A stretch of 64,000 nt of DNA from Mitsuaria sp. WAJ17 (GTDB lineage: Bacteria; Pseudomonadota; Gammaproteobacteria; Burkholderiales; Burkholderiaceae_C), in assembly GCF_014174515.1 (NCBI RefSeq), contig NZ_JACJUG010000001.1, positions 248,001 to 312,000 of the forward strand, in the 5' to 3' direction. Under the pieces are notes generated by a model. It saw nothing but the letters and a program-made list of their open reading frames with translations. It did no database searches and was not told the DNA's origin. Made by a program: the position numbers and the translations under genes. Shown one piece after another: positions 47,862-55,986 of this stretch. Every line of letters begins with the position of its first letter. The stretch's first letter is position 1.

Positions 47862-48193
47862 ATCGGCGCCAACACCTGGTACCCAAGCAGCATTCCAGCG
47901 GTGGCAAGCCCCACCTGGGCACCATCACCAAGCGCGGCGATGCCTATCTGAGGACCTTGCTGATCCAGGGCGCCAAATCCGTGGTCAACACCGCCCACAC
48001 GCGCAGCGATCCGATCTCGCGTTGGGTCTTGGCCGTCTACCTCAGTCGATCTAGGCGTCCAGAGTGGGAGCGCCAAGTCATCAGCCTTGGAGCCGTGATC
48101 AAGTTCGCTGCGGCGGCTGGAGTGCCGATCTTGGAAGTGCTGAAGGCGGGGAAATGTCGGAGCCGGTTCGCGGGTGAGCCCGAGCCCTACTAG
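47862..48193 (+). pseudogene. Second IS110-family transposase 3' fragment (copy B)
   Basis: In frame with copy A after a short junction, the reading restarts the same region of a different IS110 copy: LVPKQHSSGGKPHLGTITKRGDAYLRTLLIQGAKS, then THTRSDPISRW. Both copies span the SSGGK...YLRxLL block, so this is two paralogous fragments joined, not one gene. After PISRW the family pattern is lost and a tail continues to TAG 48191-48193. The fused frame of about 230 codons stays open. Confidence 0.7.
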
Positions 48194-48378
48194 CCCCAGA
48201 GTAGGCCGTGCGCCGCACGGCGTGATGGCAAACCCAGCCAAGACCTAGGAGGCGGCTGGGTTTGCACTTGCTGGCGTTGCACTGCCTGTGCGGGGGCTCG
48301 GCTTATGGGGCGCGGTCGGGGTCGTTCCATTCCTATTTCTGGGCGGCCCGAACGAAGCTGCAGCACTTATGAAGGAGG

Positions 48379-48481
48379 TGTCGGATTCACATCAAATGAG
48401 GATCACATGGCAGAAATGCAGCGGTTGCTGTCGCTCCCAGTTCAGGTCTAAGCGACTGCTTCAGTTTAGGTTTATCCGACA
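48379..48481. mobile_element. 103-bp mini-element with IS-like ends
   Basis: TGTCGGA at 48379-48385 and its complement TCCGACA at 48475-48481 bound a 103-bp stretch. It includes a short open start (MAEMQRLLSLPVQV then stop), which looks like the first residues of a transposase. The ends recall IS21-like elements that begin TGT, but the family is uncertain. It is probably a deletion remnant or MITE. Confidence 0.4.
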
Positions 48482-48556
48482 CCTGCCCTCAGGTCGGCGT
48501 GATGCACGGCCCTGGGCTGCGCGACGGGCAGGTGTCGGACAAACCTAAACTGAAGC
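48458..48556. repeat. 31-bp inverted repeat with 37-nt loop
   Basis: Left arm 48458-48488 and right arm 48526-48556 are reverse complements with a single mismatch. Each arm includes a TTTAGGTTT core, a TCCGACA/TGTCGGA end and a CCTGCCC/GGGCAGG flank. The two elements face outward from the 37-nt middle. This is either two IS ends meeting head to head or one long hairpin. Confidence 0.75.
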
Positions 48557-48856
48557 CAACATCGCTGTAGCGATTGGCGCTGCCGTGCAGTGATTACGTT
48601 CGGGCTACCCAGCTTGGCCGAGTGCTTCTAGCCCGTGACCTGTCGTCGGCCGGCGTCGGCTTTGGCGCGCACGCATAGCCTTGCTTGCGGCTATCGAGGG
48701 TGGCAACCCTGGATCCATCAGCGCCCGCAACAGAGGCCTGACCGCTACAGCTCCGCAATTAAGCAAAGCTTGGCCCAGAGTGGAATTAACTTAACCTTGG
48801 CCATCCCGGCCAACTTATGGGCTAAGTCACAAAACCCAAACCAACAAACATCGAAG

Positions 48857-48931
48857 TGGCGCGACCGGCAAGAATCGAACTTGCGACGAAGCCTTCGGAG
48901 GGCTCCATGATATCCACTTCACCACGGTCGC
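48857..48931 (-). tRNA. tRNA-Arg (anticodon CCG)
   Basis: The minus strand folds as a complete cloverleaf. The acceptor stem pairs GCGACCG (48931-48925) with CGGTCGC (48867-48861), followed by G and an encoded CCA (48859-48857). The anticodon stem GAGCC/GGCTT holds loop CTCCGAA, with anticodon CCG, decoding CGG. The T-arm is GCAAG-TTCGATT-CTTGC. A TAGAAT -10-like element lies 14 nt upstream (48950-48945). IS fragments lie on its 3' side. Confidence 0.95.
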
Positions 48932-48987
48932 ACGCCAGCCGCGCATTCTAACCCGGCTTGCGGGGCTGGCCGATGACGGTCGTGGAT

Positions 48988-50292
48988 TCAGCTGCGCAGC
49001 AGCTTCAGGGCTGGGGCGTCGCGGGCCGGCAGGGCGGGAAAGACGCGGGCCAGGGTCTCGTCGTCCAGGCCCAGATGGCCCTGCAGCAGCGGGGCCAGAA
49101 CGTGGCGGAAGTCGGTGCTGATGGCCAGGTCGCGGCCGTCGGCGAGGGCGCGATCCTCTAGGCCCGGCCATTCGCCCAGAACGCGGCCGCCGGCAGCACC
49201 CTGCAGCGGGCCGCCCAGCAAGCACATCACATTGCCGCGGCCATGGTCGGTGCCGCCGGTGCCGTTCTCGTGCACGGTGCGGCCGAACTCGCTCATCACC
49301 ACGATCACGGTGTCCTGCAGGCTGTCGCCAAGGCCCTGCGCCAGGGCGTCCAGGCCTTCGCACAACGCGCCCAGGCGGGTGGCCAGTTGGCCGCTGGCGC
49401 CGCCCTGGTTGACGTGGGTGTCCCAACCGCCCACGGAGGTGAAGGCCAACTGGGTCTGGGCGTCGGCGCGGACCAACTCGCCCAGACGGCGCGCGTCGGC
49501 CGCGAAGCTGCGGGCGGACGGAGCGCCGGCATCGGCGCTGGGGTCGCGGCTGGGGGCCTCGTCCTGCATGCCGCCCGGGCGCTGCCGGGCCTGGGCCAGG
49601 CTGCGCCGCATGTCCTGGCGGGATTGGGTGGCGTCACGGTAGTCCTGCGAGAGCGCATCCTGCCCCGCGTACAGCTTGGCCAGGCCGCGCTGCAGCCGGG
49701 CCTGGTCGATGGCCTTGGGATCCAGGGCCTTGGGCCCGGTGCCCAGGAAGGCGACGGGGGCACTGCCTGCGAAGATGCGCGGCGGTGTGTTGCCCAGGCT
49801 CAGGGCGCGGCTGGCGCTGTGCGGCCCGGGCAGGCCGGCCAGCAGGCGGTTCATCCAGCCGTCGGGCGTGCCCTTGCGGCCCGGGGTGCCGGACTCCAGG
49901 TAGGCCTGCGCATCGAAGTGCGAGCGCGTGGGGTCGGGCGAGCCGCTGGCATGGACAAAGCCCATCAGGCCGCGCTGCCAGTAGGGCATCAGCGGGCTGG
50001 CGGCCGGGTGCAGGCCAAAGAGACGGTCCAGGGGCAGGGCGCCGCCGTCCTCGCCGGGCCGGGCGATGGCCAGGCGCGGCCGGGCGCGCGCATAGGCCGG
50101 GTCGCCATGGGGCACTACGACGTTGAGCCCGTCGATGGCGCCCCGCAGCATCATCACCACCAGGCGCGGTTTGCGCTCCTCGGCGGCACGCTGGGCCTGG
50201 GCGGGCAGGGCCAGGCTGCCCAGGGCGGCTGCGCTGTGCAGCAGCCAGTCGCGTCGATGCAGGGCGTTCGGGAGGGATGGGGGCAGGGTCAT
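48988..50292 (-). CDS. DUF1501-family exported protein
   Basis: A 434-residue protein with a twin-arginine-like HRRDWLLHSAAALGSLALPAQA signal. Family features: RLVVMMLRGAIDGLNVVVPHGD, HPAASPLMPYW, RSHFDAQAYLESG, GGWDTHVNQGG and VIVVMSEFGRTVHENGTGGTDHG. The fold resembles alkaline phosphatases/sulfatases. The His and Asp residues in GGWDTH and GGTDHG could bind metal. It follows the DUF1800 gene by 9 nt; these two are commonly paired, function unknown. Confidence 0.92.
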   Translation of the reverse strand: MTLPPSLPNALHRRDWLLHSAAALGSLALPAQAQRAAEERKPRLVVMMLRGAIDGLNVVVPHGDPAYARARPRLAIARPGEDGGALPLDRLFGLHPAASPLMPYWQRGLMGFVHASGSPDPTRSHFDAQAYLESGTPGRKGTPDGWMNRLLAGLPGPHSASRALSLGNTPPRIFAGSAPVAFLGTGPKALDPKAIDQARLQRGLAKLYAGQDALSQDYRDATQSRQDMRRSLAQARQRPGGMQDEAPSRDPSADAGAPSARSFAADARRLGELVRADAQTQLAFTSVGGWDTHVNQGGASGQLATRLGALCEGLDALAQGLGDSLQDTVIVVMSEFGRTVHENGTGGTDHGRGNVMCLLGGPLQGAAGGRVLGEWPGLEDRALADGRDLAISTDFRHVLAPLLQGHLGLDDETLARVFPALPARDAPALKLLRS

Positions 50293-50301
50293 GTCAACAC
50301 C

Positions 50302-51864
50302 TCAGCACTGCATGAAATCGGGGCTGGCCAGCAGCAGGGCGGCCTGGGCGCTCGGGGACTCTCCCTGCAGCGCCGCGCGGGTCTGCGGCTGCAGGCTGGG
50401 GCCCAGGGTGGCGAGCAGGGACTGTGGGCGGGTGTCCGCACCCCAGCGGCGGCCCAGGCGGCCCTCGGCCAGGCCGCTGGCGAACTGCACGCGCTGGGTC
50501 AGGGTCTCGGGGCCGCGCCAGGCGGCGGCGGTGGGTTTGTAGCCGTCGGGCGTCTGCCAGCCATAGAGCGGCTGGCCGGCCTGGGCCAGCAGGGGCAGGA
50601 GCAGCGCGGGCTCGTCCACCTGGGCGTTCACGGCGCGCAGGGCGGACAGCAGGTAGCGGTAGGGCGTCTTGAACTGGGCCTGCCACTGCACGGGGCTCCA
50701 GAACTCGGGGGCCTGGATCAGGGCCTCGGTCCACTGGCGCAGATCGCCGTCGCTGCGCAGGAAGACCTGGGCGAGGCGGTCAACCAGGGCGGCCGGAGGC
50801 TCGTCGGCTACGAAGCACTGGGCCAGCTTGCGGCTCAGGTGGCGGGCGGTGGACGGGTGGCGGGCGAGGATGTCCAGCGCCTGTTCGCCCTCGGCCTGAC
50901 CCTCGCGCGGGCTGCTGGCGCGGATGCGCCGTCCCAGCCACAGCTTCTCGCCGTGGTCGTGGCGGCGGGGGTCGAAGGCAAAGAGGTCGCGGCTGCGGCC
51001 CAGGCCGCGGGGGTCCAGGGTCCAGCCGGTGAGCATGCGCGCCAGCTCGGTGACATCGGCCTGGGTGTAGCCGCCGTCCACGCCCAGGGTGTGCAGCTCC
51101 ATCAGCTCGCGGGCGTAGTTCTCGTTGAGGCCCTGGCTGCGGGCATTGGCGCGGCGGGGCTGGAAGCCGGGGGCGACGCTGAGGTGGTTGTCCAGATAGA
51201 TGAGCATGGCCGGGTGCCTGGTCGTGGCCCCGAGCATGTCGCGGAAACGGCCGAGGACGTGCGGGCGTATGGCCTCGCGCTCGTAGGCGCCGGCGTAGAC
51301 GCTCACCGCGTTCTTGCCGGCATAGACGTTGAAATGGTTGAACCAGAACTCGACCAGGCGTTCCTGCAGCTGGGCCGGGCTCTCCAGGGCTCGCCACAGG
51401 CGCTGGGACTGGGCCTCCAGCAGCACCGGGCGGACGAGCTCGCGACGGGCACCGGTGGCCGGCTCGGCAGAGCCCGGGGCCGCCGCCTTGGCTTCACGCT
51501 GGGCCTGCTGCGCCCGCCGGAAGCGCTCGCCCAGCTCGCCCTGGCTTTCCTGCCAGGTGGCCAGGCCGGCCAGGCGCTGCTCCAGCGCGGGCGGCAGGGC
51601 CTGGGGTTGCAGCTGGGCCTGGAGGAAGCCCTCCAGCCAGCGCGCCGCGCCTAGGCGCTGGAGGTCCTGCACGTCCTGCGGGCGGGGGCCGTAGGCCAGG
51701 CGCTTGAGGGCGTGGTGGGCGCGCTCTTCATCGCTGAGCGGCGCCTGGCGGGCGGGGGGCGCGGCCTCGGCCTGGCCGGGGCCGGGCAGGGCCGCCATCA
51801 AGGGCAAGGCGCCGCTGCCCAGCAGCAGGTGGCGCCGACGTGGATCCGGCAGGCACGATTTCAT
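50302..51864 (-). CDS. DUF1800-family exported protein
   Basis: A 520-residue protein from ATG 51864 with DPRRRHLLLGSGALPLMAALPG as a Tat-like signal. Family blocks: HHALKRLAYGPRPQDVQDL, LVEFWFNHFNVYAGKN, GRFRDMLGATTRHPAMLIYLDN, NENYARELMELHTLGVDGGYTQ and ARMLTGWTLDPRG, plus RHLSRKLAQCFVADEPP. It is the first gene of a two-gene unit with the DUF1501 protein. The pair is widespread; its substrate is not known. Confidence 0.92.
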   Translation of the reverse strand: MKSCLPDPRRRHLLLGSGALPLMAALPGPGQAEAAPPARQAPLSDEERAHHALKRLAYGPRPQDVQDLQRLGAARWLEGFLQAQLQPQALPPALEQRLAGLATWQESQGELGERFRRAQQAQREAKAAAPGSAEPATGARRELVRPVLLEAQSQRLWRALESPAQLQERLVEFWFNHFNVYAGKNAVSVYAGAYEREAIRPHVLGRFRDMLGATTRHPAMLIYLDNHLSVAPGFQPRRANARSQGLNENYARELMELHTLGVDGGYTQADVTELARMLTGWTLDPRGLGRSRDLFAFDPRRHDHGEKLWLGRRIRASSPREGQAEGEQALDILARHPSTARHLSRKLAQCFVADEPPAALVDRLAQVFLRSDGDLRQWTEALIQAPEFWSPVQWQAQFKTPYRYLLSALRAVNAQVDEPALLLPLLAQAGQPLYGWQTPDGYKPTAAAWRGPETLTQRVQFASGLAEGRLGRRWGADTRPQSLLATLGPSLQPQTRAALQGESPSAQAALLLASPDFMQC

Positions 51865-51973
51865 GGGTGGAGCCACAAAGAGTGGAAGCTGACCATACGG
51901 GTTCTCATCATGGGCCTGTGGTGTTCGCGGCATTTGTCGCGCCGGTAAAGCTCTGTGCCGGAAGGGGGCGGCC

Positions 51974-51979
51974 TATAAT
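51974..51979 (+). promoter_or_regulatory. Promoter -10 (TATAAT) for the cytochrome c gene
   Basis: A perfect TATAAT hexamer lies 69 nt before the ATG of the cytochrome gene at 52048, rare in such GC-rich DNA. The -35 region about 17 nt upstream is not a good match. It is the best sigma-70-like element in the divergent spacer between DUF1800 and the cytochrome. Confidence 0.5.
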
Positions 51980-52047
51980 CCCGCGGCTTTGCGCCCGATA
52001 CAGCTTTCCCAAGCATTTTCCAAATTGCCGACGTCAACGAGGATTTC

Positions 52048-52599
52048 ATGAGCGGACACCAGGATCAAGACCATGGCCACGGCGCCCACGATAGCCACGA
52101 GGGCCCGATCAAGACCCCCAAGCAGCTGGCCTGGGCCGTGTTCTTCGCCTTCGTCGTGCCCATCTTCGTGATCGTGCTGCTGGCCAACTACGTCTCGACC
52201 GACGCCAAGCCGGCTGCCGGCAGCGTCGGCCTGGAAGAGCAGGCCATCGCGGCCCGCATCCAGCCCGTGGGCAGCATCGAGCTCAAGGACGCCTCCAGCG
52301 CCGGCGCGCTGAAGACGGGTGAGCAGGTCTACCAGGCCCAGTGCGCCGCCTGCCACGGCACCGGCGCCATGGGCGCGCCCAAGCTCGGCGATGCTGCTGC
52401 CTGGGCGCCCCGCATCAAGACCGGCTTCGAAGCTCTGCTGAACTCGGCCCTCAAGGGCAAGAACGCCATGAGCCCGCAGGGCGGCGGTGAGCACAGCGAT
52501 GTCGAGATCGCCCGTGCGGTGGTCTACATGGCCAACAACGGCGGCGCCAAGTTCGAGGAGCCCAAGGCCCCGGTTGCTGCCGCCTCGGCCGCGAACTGA
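52048..52599 (+). CDS. Membrane-anchored cytochrome c5-type protein
   Basis: A 183-residue protein. A His/Asp-rich cytosolic start (HQDQDHGHGAHDSHEG) is followed by one membrane helix (about 26-46) and a periplasmic c-type haem domain with Cys99-x2-Cys102-His103 (QCAACHGTGAMGAPKLGD). The axial Met is likely in KNAMSPQGGG. This is the usual small electron carrier near oxidases or other respiratory enzymes, none of which are in the window. It ends before a strong terminator. Confidence 0.92.
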   Translation: MSGHQDQDHGHGAHDSHEGPIKTPKQLAWAVFFAFVVPIFVIVLLANYVSTDAKPAAGSVGLEEQAIAARIQPVGSIELKDASSAGALKTGEQVYQAQCAACHGTGAMGAPKLGDAAAWAPRIKTGFEALLNSALKGKNAMSPQGGGEHSDVEIARAVVYMANNGGAKFEEPKAPVAAASAAN

Positions 52600-52617
52600 A
52601 GCCCCGCTTCCTGCATG

Positions 52618-52649
52618 AAGCCGCCCGTCGCAAGACCGGCGGCTTTTTT
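52618..52649 (+). terminator. Intrinsic terminator
   Basis: Stem AGCCGCC (52619-52625) pairs with GGCGGCT (52638-52644), followed by six T (52644-52649), 19 nt after the cytochrome stop. It is the clearest rho-independent terminator in the window and ends at the stop codon of the convergent binding-protein gene. Confidence 0.9.
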
Positions 52650-53446
52650 CATGGGCTCACGGCTGGGTCCATGCGATAGGCAGGCAGATCCCGCCACTGC
52701 GCCATCAGCTCCCACCATCGCTGCACCTGCTGGCGCTGCGCCTCCGGCAGCTGGCGAATGGTCATGACGAAGAAGTCGCTGACCAGCAGGGGCGGCTCCA
52801 GTTGGGTCAGATTGCTGAACTCCTGGCGGGCCAGCAGGGTGCTGGCCTCCTCGTGCACCAGGACGGCCAGGTCCAGGCGGCCCAGCTGCAGCATGCGCAG
52901 GACATGCAGCGGCTGGTTGGGCCCCTGCGTCGGCTCCAGGCCCAGGCGGCGGACGGCTTCGGTCGCCGCTCGGAATCCCGCCCGCGCGCCAACACGCACG
53001 GGGCTCGCATGGGGCATCTCCAGGCGCTGGCCGTCCCAGTGGACGACGGCGTCTTGCCGCTTGATCAGCACGATGGCGGTCCGGGCGACACGCAGCTGCG
53101 GATCGCCACTGGGGTTGCCCGGGAAATCGAACTCTTGCAGATTCGACGCAACGGCCGCGCCGACGCCGGCCTCCACCTTGCCCAAGCGCATCTGCTCGAA
53201 GCAGCGGCGGGCCGGCCAGCGCAGCAGCTCCACCTGCATGCCGAGCTGGCGGCCTGCATCCACCATGAGGCGTTCGATGATGCCGGGGCGGCTGGCGTCG
53301 CCGCTGAGAAAGGGCGGCACGGGCACGTCACCCACGCAGACCTGAAGCGCTGCGGCCGGCGGTGCGCTCAAGAGGCTGGCCAGCCCCAGGGTCACCCAGT
53401 GCCAGCGACATCCCGATCTCGTCTGGTAGCCAGGTAAGGCGGCCAT
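52649..53446 (-). CDS. Periplasmic solute-binding protein (SBP_bac_3-like), orphan
   Basis: A 265-residue exported protein. From ATG 53446 the signal is WHWVTLGLASLLSAPPAAA|LQ. The mature part begins LQVCVGDVPVPPFLSGD and has MVDAGRQLGMQVELLRWPARRCFEQM, GKVEAGVGAAVA and RLDLAVLVHEEAS. A longer start at 53500 is possible. No transporter genes are adjacent. It ends at the cytochrome terminator and follows the DUF gene at 53501 by 54 nt. Confidence 0.72.
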   Translation of the reverse strand: MAALPGYQTRSGCRWHWVTLGLASLLSAPPAAALQVCVGDVPVPPFLSGDASRPGIIERLMVDAGRQLGMQVELLRWPARRCFEQMRLGKVEAGVGAAVASNLQEFDFPGNPSGDPQLRVARTAIVLIKRQDAVVHWDGQRLEMPHASPVRVGARAGFRAATEAVRRLGLEPTQGPNQPLHVLRMLQLGRLDLAVLVHEEASTLLARQEFSNLTQLEPPLLVSDFFVMTIRQLPEAQRQQVQRWWELMAQWRDLPAYRMDPAVSP

Positions 53447-53500
53447 CGCTGGTGAGGCAAGTGTTGGTGCAGCGAGTCTAGCGCGCCAACGGCACGGCAC

Positions 53501-54049
53501 TCAGGGCTGTGGATGGCGCACGACGTGGTGTTGTCGGCACAGTGCCTCGATGGTCGCGCTCGCAGGCACCCATGCCGACTGCTCCACCGCTTCGGCGGCC
53601 AGGCCCATGTCCATGCTGTGCACCAGGCCCAGTACCGGCGTCTCGAGGCCGGGCAGGCGGGCGCTCAGCAGCAGGCGGTCGTGTTCGTCCAGCCAGCAGT
53701 CCAGCAGGGTGGCCTGCGGTCCGGTGTGGCTGAAGATGCGGGGCGAGCCCCCCGGCCCCAGCCCCTGCAGGCGCCAGACATGCGGCGCGACCTCTAGGGT
53801 GACGTAGACCCGCTGCGGCCCGTTCTGGAAGAACCAGGCCCCGTGCTCGTCGGGCAGGTAGTTGCGGTGGATGAACTCGCGCAGCTTGTCATGGATGATG
53901 CGGCTGCCCTTGACCTGGGGGAAGGGACCGGCGGCCTGGACGCGCTCGTCGCGCATGTACCAGTCGCCGCGGGCGTCCAGGGCCAGCCAGTCGTAGCAGT
54001 GGGGCACATTGGGCCACTTCTTCAGGGCCGCCTTGACGATGTCATCCAT
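53501..54049 (-). CDS. Conserved betaproteobacterial protein (DUF2944/2946-like)
   Basis: A 182-residue soluble protein with an unusually clear family start: MDDIVKAALKKWPNVPHCYD and LALDARGDWYMRDER. It then has KLREFIHRNYLPDEHGAWFFQNGPQRVYVTLE. I recall such proteins in many Burkholderiales as a DUF, but the exact number is unsure and function is unknown. It is on the same strand as the ABC pair and lies 49 nt from the permease stop. Confidence 0.75.
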   Translation of the reverse strand: MDDIVKAALKKWPNVPHCYDWLALDARGDWYMRDERVQAAGPFPQVKGSRIIHDKLREFIHRNYLPDEHGAWFFQNGPQRVYVTLEVAPHVWRLQGLGPGGSPRIFSHTGPQATLLDCWLDEHDRLLLSARLPGLETPVLGLVHSMDMGLAAEAVEQSAWVPASATIEALCRQHHVVRHPQP

Positions 54050-54098
54050 GGCAGCAGTGTAGGACTCCCGCCCGCGGCCGGCGGTGATGCTCCCTTCT

Positions 54099-54860
54099 TC
54101 AGAGGTGCCCCAGCACGCCCAGGCGCCGGGCGCGAGCCAGGCAGGCGTGGAAGCACAGCAGGCCCAGGGCCAGCCAGGCGCCGCTGTTGAGCGCCACCCA
54201 GGGCCAGACGTCGGCGGACAGCGCGGTGCTGGTGCTCGCGGCCCGGGCCGCCGCCGCAGCCAGGGCATAGGGCAGCCAGGCCAACTCGGAGACCGGATAG
54301 GCCGGCAGGGATACGAGGGCGATCACCATGGGGTAGGCGGCCACCATCAGCAGCTCGCCACGCTTGACCAGCAGGCTCAGGCCCCCGATGGCATAGCCGA
54401 TCCCGGCCAGCGAGGGGCAGCCCAGCACGGCCAGGCCCAGCAGCGCGGGTGAGACCTGCACGCGCCCGTCCGTGAGCACGCCGATGAGCACCAGCGTCAG
54501 CACCAGCAAGACCAGGCCCAGGGCCAGGCCCAGCACCAGGCGAAGGCCCAGCAGGCCTGCGAGGCTCAGCGGCGCCAGGTTCAGCTGCTCCAGGGTGCGC
54601 TGGCGTGCCTCCTCGACGATCTCCTTGGAGGCCGCATGGGCCGCGCCGCTGGCGAACAGCCACAGCGCGAAGCCGGCGATCAGGCCGTCCGCGCGGCCCG
54701 AGGCCAGGTTCTGCCCACTGGCCTTGAGCACCGCATAGACCAGACCGCCGAAGAGGCTGAGCACAAAGCCCAGGCCCAGCACGGTCTCGGCCCAGTAGCG
54801 CCGGGCCAGCCACAGCTCGCGCCGGGCCTCGTTGAGGGCATGTCTCCACAGGCGTGTCAT
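54099..54860 (-). CDS. ABC exporter permease (CcmB-like)
   Basis: A 253-residue membrane protein with six hydrophobic segments. The cytosolic start is RLWRHALNEARRELWLARRY; the VEEARQRTLEQLNLAPLS loop sits between helices 2 and 3, as in ABC-2/CcmB-type permeases. The start overlaps the ATPase stop by 4 nt. With the ATPase it makes a two-component exporter of unknown cargo. Confidence 0.85.
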   Translation of the reverse strand: MTRLWRHALNEARRELWLARRYWAETVLGLGFVLSLFGGLVYAVLKASGQNLASGRADGLIAGFALWLFASGAAHAASKEIVEEARQRTLEQLNLAPLSLAGLLGLRLVLGLALGLVLLVLTLVLIGVLTDGRVQVSPALLGLAVLGCPSLAGIGYAIGGLSLLVKRGELLMVAAYPMVIALVSLPAYPVSELAWLPYALAAAAARAASTSTALSADVWPWVALNSGAWLALGLLCFHACLARARRLGVLGHL

Positions 54861-55846
54861 GGCCGGGCCTCCGTGGCCACGGTGCTTTCGCGGCCCTGTT
54901 CCAGGTATTCGAGGTAGTGCTCGCGCAGGTCGATGCGGCGCAGCTGCAGCTGTTCGCTGGCGGCCAGCCAGTCGGACCACAGCGCTGCCAGGCGCATGAC
55001 TTCGGACGGATTCTTCAAGGGCAGAGCCCAGTCCTCGTCCTGGCGCTCCCAGCGGCGCCCGGCCAGCCAGTCGGGCAGGGCGGGGCAGGGCGCCGGGTGG
55101 CGGACCTGCAGGCGGTAGGGATGGGGCAGATGGGTGAAGGTCTCGCGCGGGCCGTCAAAGCGCTTGCGGCCCTGGTGGATGCAGACGATGCGCGGGCACA
55201 GGCGCTCGATGAAGTGCAGGTCATGCGAGCTGATCAGGAAGGTCTGGCCGTCGCGCGTGCCCTGGCGCACCAGCGCCTGCAGGCGCTCCACGCCTTCGAG
55301 GTCCAGGCCCAGGGTGGGCTCGTCCAGCAGGGCCAGAGCGGGCCGGTGGATCAGCGCGCCGATCAGCGCAGCCCGCAGCTTGTTGCCAGTCGAGAGCTGG
55401 CGGATGGGGGCGCGCACATCGTCCAGGCCCAGGGCCTCGGCCATGCGGCGGAAGTGACCGGGGTCGAAGCGGGTCTCGCGCAGCTCGCAGAAGTAGCGCG
55501 CGTTCTCCAGGGTGCTGAGCCGTTCGTAGGCGGCACCCCGGCCTTCCAGCAGCACGCCGATCTCGCGCAGATGCGGGCCGCCCTGGCCCGCCGGCAGCGC
55601 AGGGCCGCCGCGCCAGCGCAGGGTGCCCTGGTCGGCGCCGCACAGCCCGGTCAGCAGCTTGACCAGGGTGGTCTTGCCCGAGCCGTTGGGGCCCAGCAGG
55701 CCCAGCACCTCGCCGGGTTGCAGGTGCAGCTCGAAGTCCTCCAGGGCCTGCACGGTGCCACCGCTGCGCCGATATCGCTTGCTGGCCTGCGCCAGCTGCA
55801 GCAGGGGCGTGGCACTGCCGTCCTGTGGGATCGCCGTCCGGCTCAT
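54857..55846 (-). CDS. ABC exporter ATPase
   Basis: A 329-residue protein with Walker A GLLGPNGSGKTTLVKL, Q-loop-like GVLLEGRGAAYERLSTLENARY, Walker B ALALLDEPTLGLDLEG and switch His SSHDL. The signature is QLSTGNKLRAALIGAL, with STGN in place of the common SGGQ. A C-terminal extension of about 100 residues follows the core. It is coupled to the permease gene by a 4-nt overlap. Confidence 0.92.
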   Translation of the reverse strand: MSRTAIPQDGSATPLLQLAQASKRYRRSGGTVQALEDFELHLQPGEVLGLLGPNGSGKTTLVKLLTGLCGADQGTLRWRGGPALPAGQGGPHLREIGVLLEGRGAAYERLSTLENARYFCELRETRFDPGHFRRMAEALGLDDVRAPIRQLSTGNKLRAALIGALIHRPALALLDEPTLGLDLEGVERLQALVRQGTRDGQTFLISSHDLHFIERLCPRIVCIHQGRKRFDGPRETFTHLPHPYRLQVRHPAPCPALPDWLAGRRWERQDEDWALPLKNPSEVMRLAALWSDWLAASEQLQLRRIDLREHYLEYLEQGRESTVATEARP

Positions 55847-55986
55847 GTCTGCTCTCCTTGCTCCAAGGCGGGGCCATGCTAGCCGCGCCAGGTGATGGGC
55901 GCATGCGCAAGCGGGTGGATGGTGGCCGTCGCGGCATGAACGGCCGATCCGGCCGTCGGACGGGCGGCAGGCCTGGGCGCCTGCCC

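Larger units (their letters stand above)
48194..48856. other. Non-coding scar between IS110 fragments and tRNA-Arg
   Basis: No believable protein gene lies here. It holds a mini-element with TGTCGGA/TCCGACA ends (48379-48481), a 31-bp inverted repeat (48458-48556), and an AT-richer stretch (about 48760-48850) just before the tRNA. Base composition is lower in GC than the surroundings. I see no attachment-site duplication of the tRNA end. Confidence 0.6.

Noticed and set aside
48458..48556. Inverted repeat read as a transcription terminator
   Set aside because: Arms of 31 bp with a 37-nt loop, no T-run and IS-like ends fit mobile-element remains better.
47480..48930. tRNA-integrated genomic island with att repeats
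   Set aside because: I could not find a copy of the tRNA 3' end on the far side, and there is no integrase gene.
49243..51654. Roughly 800-codon open frame opposite DUF1501 and DUF1800
   Set aside because: It spans two well-supported genes on the other strand and has no recognisable motif.
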